Source: Exiguobacterium chiriqhucha RW-2 (lineage in GTDB: Bacteria > Bacillota > Bacilli > Exiguobacteriales > Exiguobacteriaceae). Taken from it: a DNA stretch of 64,000 nt. Position 1 is the stretch's first letter. The number at the start of each line of letters is the position of its first letter. Position numbers and translations under genes: made by a program. The notes beneath the pieces are model-generated. The model was not told the DNA's origin. It made no database searches and saw nothing but the letters and a program-made list of their open reading frames with translations. The stretch is from the NCBI RefSeq assembly GCF_000416965.1, contig NZ_ATCL01000014.1, positions 62,001 to 126,000 on the forward strand, written 5' to 3'. Below are positions 18,068 through 25,864 of the stretch, piece after piece.

Positions 18068-18624
18068 TTTTTGGAGAAATGGTGAACAAGGATTCGTCAA
18101 TCGATAAAACGGTTAATGTATCTGTGTAGTCCTCATTCAACGTGTTGAGCTGAAAGGGGGCAACGGATGAAACAAAGATTCCATCGTTGTTTGACTGAGG
18201 CCGGCTCGGTGAAATGAGAGACATGTTGGATGAAGCATCGGCTGACTAGACGACTCTCCTCGTTCAAGCTGTCGTCCATCTGACCTCGCGTAAGGGGTGA
18301 GGGGCAGACAAAAGAGAATTGGTGGGAGACTAGACGTTTAGGCAACTCGGTGTTTCAAAAAAGGTGGGCCCGATGAGGTTCATGATTGATTTCAACCACA
18401 TCCGTCAAAACGCAGTCAGAGTCATTGTGGAGACGAGATTCCCGTCAAGGACTTGATTGCTGTTCAGACGAACGTACGCCACGAAATCACGTTCTGAACC
18501 ACGTCCGTTTTCTAGTTTATATTCATGTACCGCATGGGACGGTCGGCCGGGAAAATTCTCGGTCGGTTGAAAGTCCGCTTTCTAGAAACGCTCACCGGAA
18601 GCGCCACGTTTGTGGCGCTTTTCT
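18068..18624 (+). ncRNA. Candidate large structured RNA ending in a terminator
   Basis: No credible protein is encoded in these 550 bases on either strand, yet several hairpins are visible by eye: CAACGGATG/CATCGTTG (18161-18189), GACGAC/GTCGTC (18249-18276), CTG-CCTC/GAGG-CAG (18280-18307), ATGAGGTT/AACCACAT (18373-18401), TTCAG..AACGT/ACGTT..CTGAA (18463-18498) and CCGGGAA/TTCTCGG nested in GGAC/GTCC (18537-18576). The stretch ends with a 9-bp AAGCGCCAC/GTGGCGCTT hairpin and T-run. It may be an independent RNA or an unusually long 3' untranslated region of the HAD gene. I find no convincing promoter. The size recalls large ornate RNAs, but I cannot assign a class. Confidence 0.45.
18599..18624 (+). 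terminator. Intrinsic terminator ending the structured region
   Basis: AAGCGCCAC and GTGGCGCTT form a 9-bp stem around GTTT, followed by TTTTCTT on the plus strand only. Confidence 0.88.
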
Positions 18625-18820
18625 TATGGGGCGAACGTTGTGACGCGGACCGGTCGTTCGCCGTTTTCTTGACTTGAAACGTATAGGCGGCGTCCGGCCC
18701 GTCCGCGGACGTCAAACCGTACACGTACCCGTACCCGTCTAGGGAGAGGGTACCCGTGTCGCCTGAAATGTTATAATGAGTCGCAAGCTGTTGCTGCAAG
18801 GCGCGTTCGCTACTGGATCT
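18624..18820 (-). pseudogene. Remnant of a protein gene, frameshifted and without a start
   Basis: The minus strand reads like the C-terminal end of a real protein: ALQQQLATHYNISGDTGTLS, then GYGYVYGLTSADGPDAAYTF and QVK. At that point (about 18672) the sense continues one frame over as ENGERPVRVTTFAP and a TAA at 18626-18624, as if one base were lost next to an A-run. No start codon with a ribosome site exists upstream, where the divergent 53-residue gene begins. I do not recognise the family. A sequencing error could explain the frameshift but not the missing N-terminus. Confidence 0.45.
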
Positions 18821-18865
18821 TAGTCGAGTAGCAGACGTAGAGGCAAGTGGTAGAGGAGTGAGGGT

Positions 18866-19027
18866 ATGCCAAAAATTTACTGGCTCGGGACGTTCGCGAG
18901 CGGAGTGATTCTGACGACGATGGGAGAAGCGGGCGGAGTCCCGCGGATCGTGCCCTATTTTTTGATGGCGCTCGGTGTGACCGGGTTTCTCGTTCAATCT
19001 TGGTTCGAACAAAAACGACGCCGTTAA
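18866..19027 (+). CDS. Small membrane protein, 53 residues
   Basis: An ATG preceded by GAGGAGTGAGG opens a 53-residue frame starting MPKIYWLGTFASGVILTTMG and ending in a basic tail, FEQKRRR. Two hydrophobic stretches (about residues 5-20 and 28-44) suggest one or two membrane helices with the basic end inside the cell. It overlaps no other real gene, ends in a C/G-rich repeat next to the convergent ABC-F gene, and has an unmistakable ribosome site. Function unknown. Confidence 0.7.
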   Translation: MPKIYWLGTFASGVILTTMGEAGGVPRIVPYFLMALGVTGFLVQSWFEQKRRR

Positions 19028-19044
19028 GCCGGCGTCGTTTTTCA

Positions 19045-20892
19045 TTACATCGATTCTAGGAGTTGGTCAAGCAGCGTGTCGATGTCAGCTTGGAGGACAT
19101 CGGCCCGGTGTTGCAACGCCATCAGCTCGGTGAGGTCGTTCGTCTCATTCATTTGATGAAGAAGTTCCTGATGCGCTTCTTCAAGCGCAGACAGACGAGC
19201 CTCATCCGCCGACGTGTCTCGGGCATCGACCGTTGTCACGGGCGCTTCTGTTGATTTCGTTTTCTTCGGTACCGCCACGACTGCTTCCGGTTCGTACTGG
19301 CGTTTTTCGAGCGCATACGTGACATTTCCCGGGAAACGTGTCGCTGTAACGTCAAGCCAATAGGTGACGGGGAACAGTTTGTTCAAGAAGTAGCGGTCGT
19401 GCGAGACGGCGACGAGCGTTCCGGTGAAACGATCGAGCGCGTCTTCAAGCGCTTCGCGTGCTTCGATGTCGAGGTGGTTCGTCGGTTCGTCCAAGACGAG
19501 CACGTTCACATCCTCATGCATGAGAATGGCGAGCATGAGCCGCATCTTCTCACCGCCGCTCAAATCTTTGACCGGTTTAAAGACACTCGCACCATAGAAG
19601 AGGAATTGGGCCAACAGTTGACGGGCCTTTCCCTCGTCGACGGCAATCCGGTCGCGGAACGCCTCGATGAGTCGGTGGGAGTCCTCGAAGTCGATGTGTT
19701 GGGACAAGTAGCCGATGCGGGCGCGTTCCGCTCGTCTTACCGTACCCGAGGTCGGTTCGAGTTGGCCGAGCAACACTTTCAACAGTGTCGATTTTCCGCT
19801 CCCGTTCGGACCGACGATGGCGACACGCTCCCCGTGACCGGTGTAGAACGACACATGCTCGAAGACGGTCCGGTCGTAACTCACGGTCACATCGGTCGCC
19901 TCGAACACATCGCGGCCGGTCCGTCCGTTCGCTGTGAACTGGATGTCAGGTTGGACGGCTTCGAGGCGAGGGCGCTTAATCGTCTCGATGCGGGCGAGCG
20001 CCTTCTCCATCGATTTGGCACGGCGGTAAAATTTCTCGTTCGGCGGATTGCCCTCGTTCGCCCATTGCCGAAGCTGGCGAATCGTCTCTTTCATCTTCTT
20101 GATTTTCTTTTGTTGCTCCGTGTAGGCGTGGAACTGATCGAGCAGCCGTTTTTCTTTTTGCGCAACGAACGCGCTGTAATTGCCGTCAAAACTCGTCAAT
20201 TTCCCGTCCTCGCACTCGACGACGCGCGTGGCGACTGCATCGAGAAAGACGCGGTCGTGCGAGACGAGGAGTAACGTGGACGGACTTTCACGCAGGAACG
20301 TCTCGAGCCAAGCCATCGCCTCTAAATCGAGATGGTTCGTCGGTTCGTCCAGGATGAGCAGTTCCGGTTCTTGGAGCAACGCCAAGGCGAGGCCGACTTT
20401 GGTCCGTTCGCCGCCACTGAGCGTATCGAACGGTCGGTCCACGAAGCGGTTCAGGCGCAGCCCGTCGATCATCGCGTTCACTTTTGAATCGATGACGTAC
20501 CCGCCACCGTTCTCATAGCGCGTCTGCAAGGCACCGTACGTCTCGAGCAGCGCGTCGATGTCGTCATTTGAGGCCATCTGTTCCTCGAGCTGTCGCATCT
20601 CGTCACCGAGTCGCGTCAACTCGGCGAACGCGGTGTAGAGCACGTCTCGACCTGACTTACCGGGATGGGCCGGGATTTGGGCCAAATAGCCGATGTGTAA
20701 CCGTTGCTTGCGATAAATGGTCCCTTCGTCTGGCGAATCGGCACCGACGATGAGACGCAGAAGCGTCGTCTTGCCGCTCCCGTTTCGCCCGACAAGCCCG
20801 ATTCGTTCGCCGGCGTTCACATGAAGATTGGCATCGGTCAAGACGGCATGACCGCCAAATTGTTTTTGGATGTGTTGTAACTCGATTAACAT
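19045..20892 (-). CDS. ABC-F ATPase, probable antibiotic-resistance or ribosome-protection factor
   Basis: ABC-F proteins have two cytosolic ABC domains and no membrane part; they act on the ribosome. In this 615-residue protein domain 1 has Walker A GRNGSGKTT (about 36-44), signature LSGGERTKVGLAL and LLILDEPTNHLDLEAM; a charged interdomain linker (about 235-315) follows; domain 2 has Walker A GPNGSGKST (about 362) and LSGGEKMRLML. The C-terminus is a predicted coiled coil. The leader peptide and attenuator upstream point to drug-inducible control, as known for VmlR-like factors. Which drug it protects against is unknown. Confidence 0.9.
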   Translation of the reverse strand: MLIELQHIQKQFGGHAVLTDANLHVNAGERIGLVGRNGSGKTTLLRLIVGADSPDEGTIYRKQRLHIGYLAQIPAHPGKSGRDVLYTAFAELTRLGDEMRQLEEQMASNDDIDALLETYGALQTRYENGGGYVIDSKVNAMIDGLRLNRFVDRPFDTLSGGERTKVGLALALLQEPELLILDEPTNHLDLEAMAWLETFLRESPSTLLLVSHDRVFLDAVATRVVECEDGKLTSFDGNYSAFVAQKEKRLLDQFHAYTEQQKKIKKMKETIRQLRQWANEGNPPNEKFYRRAKSMEKALARIETIKRPRLEAVQPDIQFTANGRTGRDVFEATDVTVSYDRTVFEHVSFYTGHGERVAIVGPNGSGKSTLLKVLLGQLEPTSGTVRRAERARIGYLSQHIDFEDSHRLIEAFRDRIAVDEGKARQLLAQFLFYGASVFKPVKDLSGGEKMRLMLAILMHEDVNVLVLDEPTNHLDIEAREALEDALDRFTGTLVAVSHDRYFLNKLFPVTYWLDVTATRFPGNVTYALEKRQYEPEAVVAVPKKTKSTEAPVTTVDARDTSADEARLSALEEAHQELLHQMNETNDLTELMALQHRADVLQADIDTLLDQLLESM

Positions 20893-20922
20893 GAGTGGTT
20901 CCTCCTAAAGTAGAGGCCTATC

Positions 20923-20952
20923 AAAAAAGCCGAGCGCAAAGAAGCGCTCGGC
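20923..20952 (-). terminator. Attenuator terminator in the ABC-F leader
   Basis: On the minus strand GCCGAGCGC and GCGCTCGGC form a 9-bp stem with loop TTCTTT followed by TTTTTT. It lies between the leader peptide and the ABC-F start, so it should stop transcription unless disrupted. Confidence 0.88.
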
Positions 20953-20969
20953 AAGAGAGAGAGGCGCTT
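20942..20969 (-). promoter_or_regulatory. Antiterminator alternative to the attenuator
   Basis: AAGCGC (minus strand, 20969-20964) can pair with GCGCTT (20947-20942). The latter includes one arm of the terminator stem, so the two folds exclude each other. A ribosome stalled on the upstream leader frame could favour this fold. Confidence 0.65.
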
Positions 20970-21015
20970 TGTCGTATTTCAGCAATGTCTAAAAAAGGAC
21001 AGACGGGTCCTGTGA

Positions 21016-21093
21016 TTATGCGACATCGTGAAAAATCGCACGCAAAATGTACAAATGTTCTGTTGACCAATGCGTACGTCCGACAAAGTTCAC
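21016..21093 (-). CDS. Leader peptide of the ABC-F gene
   Basis: A GTG at 21093 follows AAAGGAGGG by seven bases and opens a 25-codon frame (MNFVGRTHWSTEHLYILRAI, then five residues) ending with TAA at 21018-21016. It lies between the promoter and the terminator/antiterminator. I infer a regulatory upstream peptide whose translation stalls when a ribosome-binding drug is present. Confidence 0.7.
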   Translation of the reverse strand: MNFVGRTHWSTEHLYILRAIFHDVA

Positions 21094-21125
21094 CTTTCTC
21101 CCTCCTTTCTATCATCATTACGCTC

Positions 21126-21154
21126 ATTGTAAGCGATTTCGGCTTGTTCGACAA
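21126..21154 (-). promoter_or_regulatory. Promoter of the ABC-F transcript
   Basis: TTGTCG (21154-21149) and TACAAT (21131-21126) on the minus strand are separated by exactly 17 bases, upstream of the leader-peptide ribosome site. Confidence 0.75.
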
Positions 21155-21217
21155 CTAGGGGACAGGAATATCGAGGACCGATGTCGTATTGTTTAGACAT
21201 CAGGAAGGAGGGACGCC

Positions 21218-22135
21218 ATGCGCAAGGAATGGCTCGGTGCCATCAGTTTAACGCTCGCCGCCAGTATTTGGGGCGGGATGTACGTCGTCAGTAAATATGC
21301 GCTCGGCTATATCGAACCGTTCACGCTCATCTGGATGCGCTATGCCGTCGCGTTTGTCGTCCTGTTCGCGATGTGGTGGGCGTTCGGGCGCGAGCAAATC
21401 GGTCGACGCGACTGGAAATGGATTGCGCTCGTCGGCGTCATCGGATACGTTGCCTCGATTTCGTTTCAGTTCATTGGCACGAAACTATCCGACGCCCATA
21501 CGGGATCGCTCGTCACGGCGGCGACACCGGCGTTCATGGTGATTTTCGCCCGAGTCATCTTGAAAGAGCGGCTCACACCTGTCAAAATCGGGTCACTCCT
21601 GTTGGCGACGCTCGGTGTCATCATCGTTGTCGGTTGGCACGTCAAAGGCACGTATTTCATCGGGAGCCTCGTCTTGGTCGGTGCGGCCGTCACGTGGGCG
21701 CTCATGTCCATCTATGTGAAAATCGCATCCGAGACGATGTCGTCGTTGACGATCACGACGTTCGCCATCGGTATCGCCTTCGTGTTGATGACGCCGCTCA
21801 TGGGAGTGGAAGTGGCCGCATCCGGCTTACCGAATATGACCATGGTGCTGTGGATGAGCGTATTGTATGTCGGCATCATCTCGACAGCCGGGGCGTTCTT
21901 CTTTTGGAACAAAGGGCTCGAACTCATGGATGCGAGCGTCGGTTCGCTGTTCTTCTTCTTCCAACCGCTCGTCGGGGGTTACCTCGGCTGGCTCGTCCTC
22001 GACGAACGACTCGACCGCAACTTCTTTATCGGCGCCGCCTGTATCGTCATGGCCGTCACGTGGTCGACACTCGCCGAGCGACGGCAAAAGCGTGTCCGCG
22101 AGACACGTCAAGCTGAGGAGCGCCATATCTTATAA
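21218..22135 (+). CDS. EamA/DMT-family transporter
   Basis: A 305-residue membrane protein with about ten hydrophobic helices in two EamA repeats, the second starting near residue 150. The N-terminal ASIWGGMYVVSKYALGYIEP and the segment DAHTGSLVTAATPAFMVIFA are typical of drug/metabolite exporters. Such proteins export amino acids or metabolites; the substrate is not known. GGAAGGAGG precedes the start. It diverges from the ABC-F gene and ends at a terminator. Confidence 0.88.
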   Translation: MRKEWLGAISLTLAASIWGGMYVVSKYALGYIEPFTLIWMRYAVAFVVLFAMWWAFGREQIGRRDWKWIALVGVIGYVASISFQFIGTKLSDAHTGSLVTAATPAFMVIFARVILKERLTPVKIGSLLLATLGVIIVVGWHVKGTYFIGSLVLVGAAVTWALMSIYVKIASETMSSLTITTFAIGIAFVLMTPLMGVEVAASGLPNMTMVLWMSVLYVGIISTAGAFFFWNKGLELMDASVGSLFFFFQPLVGGYLGWLVLDERLDRNFFIGAACIVMAVTWSTLAERRQKRVRETRQAEERHIL

Positions 22136-22137
22136 CC

Positions 22138-22174
22138 AAAGACGACCGACCCGCTCTGGGCCGATCGTCTTTTT
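22138..22174 (+). terminator. Intrinsic terminator
   Basis: AAAGACGACCGACCC and GGGCCGATCGTCTTT pair over 13 of 15 positions, followed by a T-run. It terminates the transporter transcript. Confidence 0.85.
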
Positions 22175-22358
22175 AAAATCCGTGATGATCGAGTTTGTCT
22201 TCGTCGCGCTTCATCTCGAGTTCGAGCCGCTGAATCGCGAGTTTCTCTTGCTCGATTTTGAGTCGAAGTTCTTCTAAACGCGCCTTCCGTGTCTTATTAA
22301 ATGTATCTGCGGCGATGGACACGACGACGATGACCATAATGTAGAAAAAGAAATCCAT
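22173..22358 (-). CDS. Small membrane-anchored coiled-coil protein
   Basis: A 61-residue protein with an N-terminal membrane helix (FFFYIMVIVVVSIAADTF, about residues 3-20) and a charged heptad-like helix (ARLEELRLKIEQEKLAIQRL, about 26-45). This resembles PspB-like architecture but I cannot assign it. AAGGAGG lies ten bases upstream of the ATG, which supports real translation. It is read after the Gfo/Idh oxidoreductase gene and may share its transcript. Confidence 0.75.
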   Translation of the reverse strand: MDFFFYIMVIVVVSIAADTFNKTRKARLEELRLKIEQEKLAIQRLELEMKRDEDKLDHHGF

Positions 22359-22373
22359 TTGATACGCCTCCTT

Positions 22374-23285
22374 TTAGTGTGAGCCGAACAAATCCGTCAC
22401 CAGCTGTTGTGTGAGGAGCGCCTCGCGACCGTCCGTCATGATGGCCGTATCCTCGGTCAGTGCCGAGATAAAGTGGTCGATCGCCCCCTGGAATCCGCGT
22501 TGGGTCAGGAGCGTGTCCCATGACCCGAACGTCTTCGTTGAATGGGCGCCGTGCTCGAACCGTTGAAGCGTCACCATCTCATCGACCGTCACGCGAAGTC
22601 CGTCGCGGATGGCGCTGAGTCCTTCATGATTCGTCCCGGCTTTACGGTGCATCGACGTCGTGTGCAGTCCGTGCTCGTCTTGCCAGACGTGGCGTGCGAA
22701 ATGGAGACCGTTCGCCTCGGTCGTCGCGATTTGGCCCGTCACTAAGCGTAACTCGCTTCCGGCGAAGTATCGGAGCGTGTCGACGACATGCAAATAGTCA
22801 TCGAGCAGTGTGAACTGATAGTCGTGGCCGCGTAATCCGTCCCCGCGATGCTTGACGAAGTCGAGCGTGTGGAATGGGGCTGCTGCTTTCACGTGCTGAT
22901 ACATCGGGGCGAAACGGCGATTGAAGCCGACCATGAGCTTACGGTTCTTCTGCTCGGCCAGCTCGACGAGACGTTCCGCTTGTTCGATTGTCGCAGCGAG
23001 TGGTTTATCGACATACACATCGACGCCATTTGCGAGCAGATAAGAGACGACGTCGAAATGTGTCTCGGTCGAACTGTGGACGAACGCCGCGTCGACGGAC
23101 GCCGCGAGCTCGGGAAGTCCAGTGAATGATTCCATTCGGTGGGCCCGACAGATTGCCTCACGTTTGGCGACGGTCGGGGAATAGGCACCGACGAGTTCGA
23201 ACGACGTGCTGTTCGTCAAAATCGGTAAGTACGCTTTCTGAGCGATGCCGCCGAGACCGACGACACCAATTTTAGGCTGACGCAT
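22374..23285 (-). CDS. Gfo/Idh/MocA-family oxidoreductase
   Basis: A 303-residue NAD(P)-dependent oxidoreductase. The dinucleotide motif is IGVVGLGGIAQKAYLPIL (about residues 5-22) and VYVDKPLA (about 93-100) carries the conserved EKP-like lysine. The usual substrate histidine region appears as DDYLHVVDTLRYF. Substrates in this family are sugars, inositols or related alcohols. I chose ATG 23285, at the right distance from AAAGGAG, not the GTG nine bases upstream. Confidence 0.87.
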   Translation of the reverse strand: MRQPKIGVVGLGGIAQKAYLPILTNSTSFELVGAYSPTVAKREAICRAHRMESFTGLPELAASVDAAFVHSSTETHFDVVSYLLANGVDVYVDKPLAATIEQAERLVELAEQKNRKLMVGFNRRFAPMYQHVKAAAPFHTLDFVKHRGDGLRGHDYQFTLLDDYLHVVDTLRYFAGSELRLVTGQIATTEANGLHFARHVWQDEHGLHTTSMHRKAGTNHEGLSAIRDGLRVTVDEMVTLQRFEHGAHSTKTFGSWDTLLTQRGFQGAIDHFISALTEDTAIMTDGREALLTQQLVTDLFGSH

Positions 23286-23315
23286 ATGTACCACTCCTTT
23301 TCTATCATCATAACG

Positions 23316-23363
23316 AAAAAAGAACCGAATGACACGTACGCGTGGTGCGTCAGGTCATTCGGT
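23316..23363 (-). terminator. Terminator of the sigma/anti-sigma operon
   Basis: ACCGAATGAC and GTCATTCGGT pair across a loop that can fold further; on the minus strand it is followed by a T-run (23321-23316). Confidence 0.8.
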
Positions 23364-23369
23364 CCTTAC

Positions 23370-24083
23370 TTATAGGCTGGCACTGAGTACGATGTCGCCC
23401 TCGGGTGCCGTGTTGCCGCGTTCGGGTTCTTTCGTGACAGCAACGGTATCCCAGTCCATCTCTGATTCGGTCGAATCGAGCGTATAGATGACGGTCCCGT
23501 TGCCTTTGTCGTCCGTGACGAACGCCCCGGTCGGAATCGGAGAGCCGTCTTTTAACAACCAAACTTGATACACTTCGTTCGCTTCGAGCGCATCGAGTCC
23601 GTTCGTCTGGACGATGAGCTGGCGCTGGCCGTCCTGTTCGGCGAGGTAAGCCACGCCTTCCGATTCGCCTTCGAGCGGGACGGTCTCGGTCAAGGCGATT
23701 CCGCTCGGATCATCTTGGTTCAATAGCAGATAGCCGTTCCCGATCAAGGAGAGCATGAGTGCGGCCGCGAGAGCGAGCGCTCCCCATGGCGTCTTCTGTT
23801 TTTTCTTCGTGGCTGTAAACGGTGTGATCGGGGTCGGTTCGTCTTGCTTCGACTCCGTCTCCGTCTTGTCTTCTGCGAACACGTTGTCGAGGATGCGTGC
23901 CTTCATCCCGCTTGGCGGTTCGGCCGGTTCAGAGAGGAACGCGACGCCGCCGACGAGGGCCTCGAGTTGTTCGAGCTCTTCTTGACACGTTTGACATGTC
24001 GTGAGATGCGCTTCAAACCGGATGCGTTCGTCTTCTGTCAAATGCTGGTTAAAATAATCAATCAATTGGTCACAAGCGTTCAT
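23370..24083 (-). CDS. Anti-sigma factor with zinc-finger and RskA-like domain
   Basis: The 237-residue protein has a zinc-binding anti-sigma motif HLTTCQTCQEE (HxxxCxxC, about residues 26-36), a Thr/Lys-rich linker, one membrane helix (WGALALAAALMLSLIGNGYL, about 100-119) and an extracellular RskA-type domain rich in acidic residues. It should hold the neighbouring ECF sigma factor at the membrane until an external signal releases it. The gene overlaps the sigma gene by four bases, the normal arrangement. Confidence 0.9.
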   Translation of the reverse strand: MNACDQLIDYFNQHLTEDERIRFEAHLTTCQTCQEELEQLEALVGGVAFLSEPAEPPSGMKARILDNVFAEDKTETESKQDEPTPITPFTATKKKQKTPWGALALAAALMLSLIGNGYLLLNQDDPSGIALTETVPLEGESEGVAYLAEQDGQRQLIVQTNGLDALEANEVYQVWLLKDGSPIPTGAFVTDDKGNGTVIYTLDSTESEMDWDTVAVTKEPERGNTAPEGDIVLSASL

Positions 24084-24640
24084 CGTTCCACCTCCTTATC
24101 ATTCAAATCATGGGATAAATGCCTTCGTAGCTGTTTCAACGCTAATCGAATCCTTCCTTTTACAGTACCGAGCGGGATGCCGCACGTATCGGCAATCTTT
24201 TGTTGGCTGAGCCCTTGGAAATACATGAGGCGGACGACCTGTTGTTGCTCGACCGGTAGTTCGGCCATCGCCGTCTCGATTTGAGTCCGCTCTTCTTGCC
24301 ATTCGACCTCGGTCTCGACGGACGGGGCCGGTGACGGAATGGCTTCCGCATAGGACTCATCCAGTTGCAGGTCAGGTTTTCGTTTGCGAATCAAGTCGAT
24401 CGTGACGTGACGGCTCATCGTGAACAGCCACGATTTGAATTTTCCTTTTGACTCATCATACACGCCGCCACCGCGCCATAGCTTAATGAATACTTCTTGC
24501 ATCGCTTCTTCGGCGAGATCGCGGTCTTTCGTCAATTGCATGACGAACGCATAGAGGATTCGTTCATAGCGGTCATAAAGTGTCTCGAGCGCTTGTTTGT
24601 CTTTTTGCCTGACACGCTCGTACAATTCAATATCAGTCAT
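24080..24640 (-). CDS. ECF RNA polymerase sigma factor
   Basis: A 186-residue ECF sigma factor. Region 2 covers about residues 20-90 (LYDRYERILYAFVMQLTKDR, EEAMQEVFIKLWRGG) and region 4 about 130-180 (LPVEQQQVVRLMYFQGLSQQ, IADTCGIPLGTVKGRIRLAL). It resembles the SigK/RskA-linked ECF group. It should direct transcription of an envelope- or stress-response regulon, probably including itself. An IR, TGACT...AGTCA (24719-24739), lies upstream; I could not define its promoter. Confidence 0.93.
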   Translation of the reverse strand: MTDIELYERVRQKDKQALETLYDRYERILYAFVMQLTKDRDLAEEAMQEVFIKLWRGGGVYDESKGKFKSWLFTMSRHVTIDLIRKRKPDLQLDESYAEAIPSPAPSVETEVEWQEERTQIETAMAELPVEQQQVVRLMYFQGLSQQKIADTCGIPLGTVKGRIRLALKQLRRHLSHDLNDKEVER

Positions 24641-24753
24641 GGCTTGCTCCTTTACACATAAGGGAATCCCTTGTATTGATCTAACGGATGAAACCGTGAA
24701 ATGGATGCCTATTTGACGTGACTATTTTGTGAACAGTCAAGATTTTCCCGCAG

Positions 24754-25005
24754 CTAACGGGAACAACTGGACGCTATCCCTCCGATACGGCGGAACAGGC
24801 GTAGATTCAAGGCGCTGAGCAGACGGTACGTCACGTAACTGAACAGCGTTGCCGTAATGAGAGTGACGAGAAGTGCCAAATTGCTCGGAATCCATTGTTG
24901 CCAGACCGAATAGGATCGGATTCCAAACAAAAAGGTGAAGACGAGCCCGAACCCGATCACGATTCCGCTATACTGACAGTAGTAACGGCTCAATCGATTT
25001 TTCAT
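24754..25005 (-). CDS. Small two-helix membrane protein
   Basis: An 83-residue protein beginning MKNRLSRYYCQYSGIVIGFG with two hydrophobic helices (about residues 13-30 and 40-62). The ATG at 25005 follows AAAGGAAG; the longer frame to 25275 lies inside the divergent HAD gene and is not credible. It sits upstream of the sigma gene on the same strand but has over 110 bases between. Function unknown. Confidence 0.65.
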   Translation of the reverse strand: MKNRLSRYYCQYSGIVIGFGLVFTFLFGIRSYSVWQQWIPSNLALLVTLITATLFSYVTYRLLSALNLRLFRRIGGIASSCSR

Positions 25006-25069
25006 GCTGCCACTTCCTTTCTCTTCTTTACTATACGAGATGGGGTATGGCGACACAAGGAGGATGACT

Positions 25070-25858
25070 ATGAAACGATTTATCGACGAGGGACGAACGC
25101 TCGTCTGTTTTGATTTTGACGAGACATATTTTCCGCACGCTTGTACCGTGGAGCAGTTGGAACGATTATGGCACCTCGAAGACTTTCTCGATGCACAGTC
25201 GCATCGGTTCTCGACGATGTGGGTGACGGGGAGTTCACTTGAAACGATTCGAGAAAAAATGGCACGGGCAGACATGCGTTATTTCCCGCACCGGATTGCG
25301 GCGAGTCTCGGGACAGAGCTGTATCAAGTGACAGCGTCCGGACAACTGGAGCTCGATTCCGGTTATTCGTCACGGTTTCCCGATGACTTTTCAGACCGTG
25401 TCACCCAAGTCGTCGACAGGCTAGGGCGAACACTCACGATTGAACCACAGACGAACCTTGGCACAAGCGGCTGGATGCACAATTATTATTACTTCGGCGA
25501 GAGCGAGGATGAGCTCGAGCACATTCGTTCGAGCGCCCGTGACTTCGGGATCGCCGTCAACGTCAGTCGCTGCAACCCGCTCGCCGGGGATCCAGCAGGT
25601 GCCTACGATATCGATTTCATCCCACAAGGGGCGGGGAAAATCGCTGCAGTTGACTACGTGTGCGACCGATATATGTTTCAGACCGAGCACGCCTTCGCGT
25701 TCGGTGACAGCGGGAACGATTTAGGGATGTTGCGATATGTCGGCAACGGTTATGTACTCGGCAACGGGACGGAAGAAGCCAAACGAGCACATGGTCGTGT
25801 CACCGAGGGCATGTATGCGGATGGGATTCTAGAAGTGTTACATCGAGCGGTGCGGTAG
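25070..25858 (+). CDS. HAD-family hydrolase, sucrose-phosphatase-like
   Basis: A 262-residue HAD-IIB-type phosphatase. Motif I is VCFDFDETYF (about residues 12-21, DxDxT), motif II WVTGSS (about 49) and motif IV AFGDSGNDLGML (about 205-216). The cap region resembles sucrose-phosphate phosphatases. I chose ATG 25070 because AAGGAGG lies six bases upstream. Its natural substrate is unknown. It is divergent to the small membrane protein and convergent to the region-2 sigma gene. Confidence 0.82.
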   Translation: MKRFIDEGRTLVCFDFDETYFPHACTVEQLERLWHLEDFLDAQSHRFSTMWVTGSSLETIREKMARADMRYFPHRIAASLGTELYQVTASGQLELDSGYSSRFPDDFSDRVTQVVDRLGRTLTIEPQTNLGTSGWMHNYYYFGESEDELEHIRSSARDFGIAVNVSRCNPLAGDPAGAYDIDFIPQGAGKIAAVDYVCDRYMFQTEHAFAFGDSGNDLGMLRYVGNGYVLGNGTEEAKRAHGRVTEGMYADGILEVLHRAVR

Positions 25859-25864
25859 ACGGGT

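Noticed and set aside
18068-18624. Assignment of the structured region as RNase P RNA, tmRNA, SRP RNA or OLE
   Set aside because: The core RNase P (GAGGAAAGTCC) and tmRNA end sequences are absent, no SRP Alu-like motif is seen, and oapA is not adjacent. The class is left open.
18386-18643. 85-residue plus-strand frame in the structured region
   Set aside because: No ribosome site, low-quality composition rich in Arg/Ser/His, and it crosses the terminator.
18512-19045. 177-residue minus-strand frame
   Set aside because: Only its middle looks like protein; the beginning is antisense to the 53-residue gene and the end passes a frameshift. It is reported as a remnant instead.
19399-20274. 291-residue plus-strand frame inside the ABC-F gene
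   Set aside because: Antisense shadow of a conserved gene, with no start signal or recognisable domain.
21127-21140. cre-like TGTAAGCGATTTCG near the ABC-F promoter
   Set aside because: Two mismatches at conserved positions, including the loss of central symmetry; probably chance.
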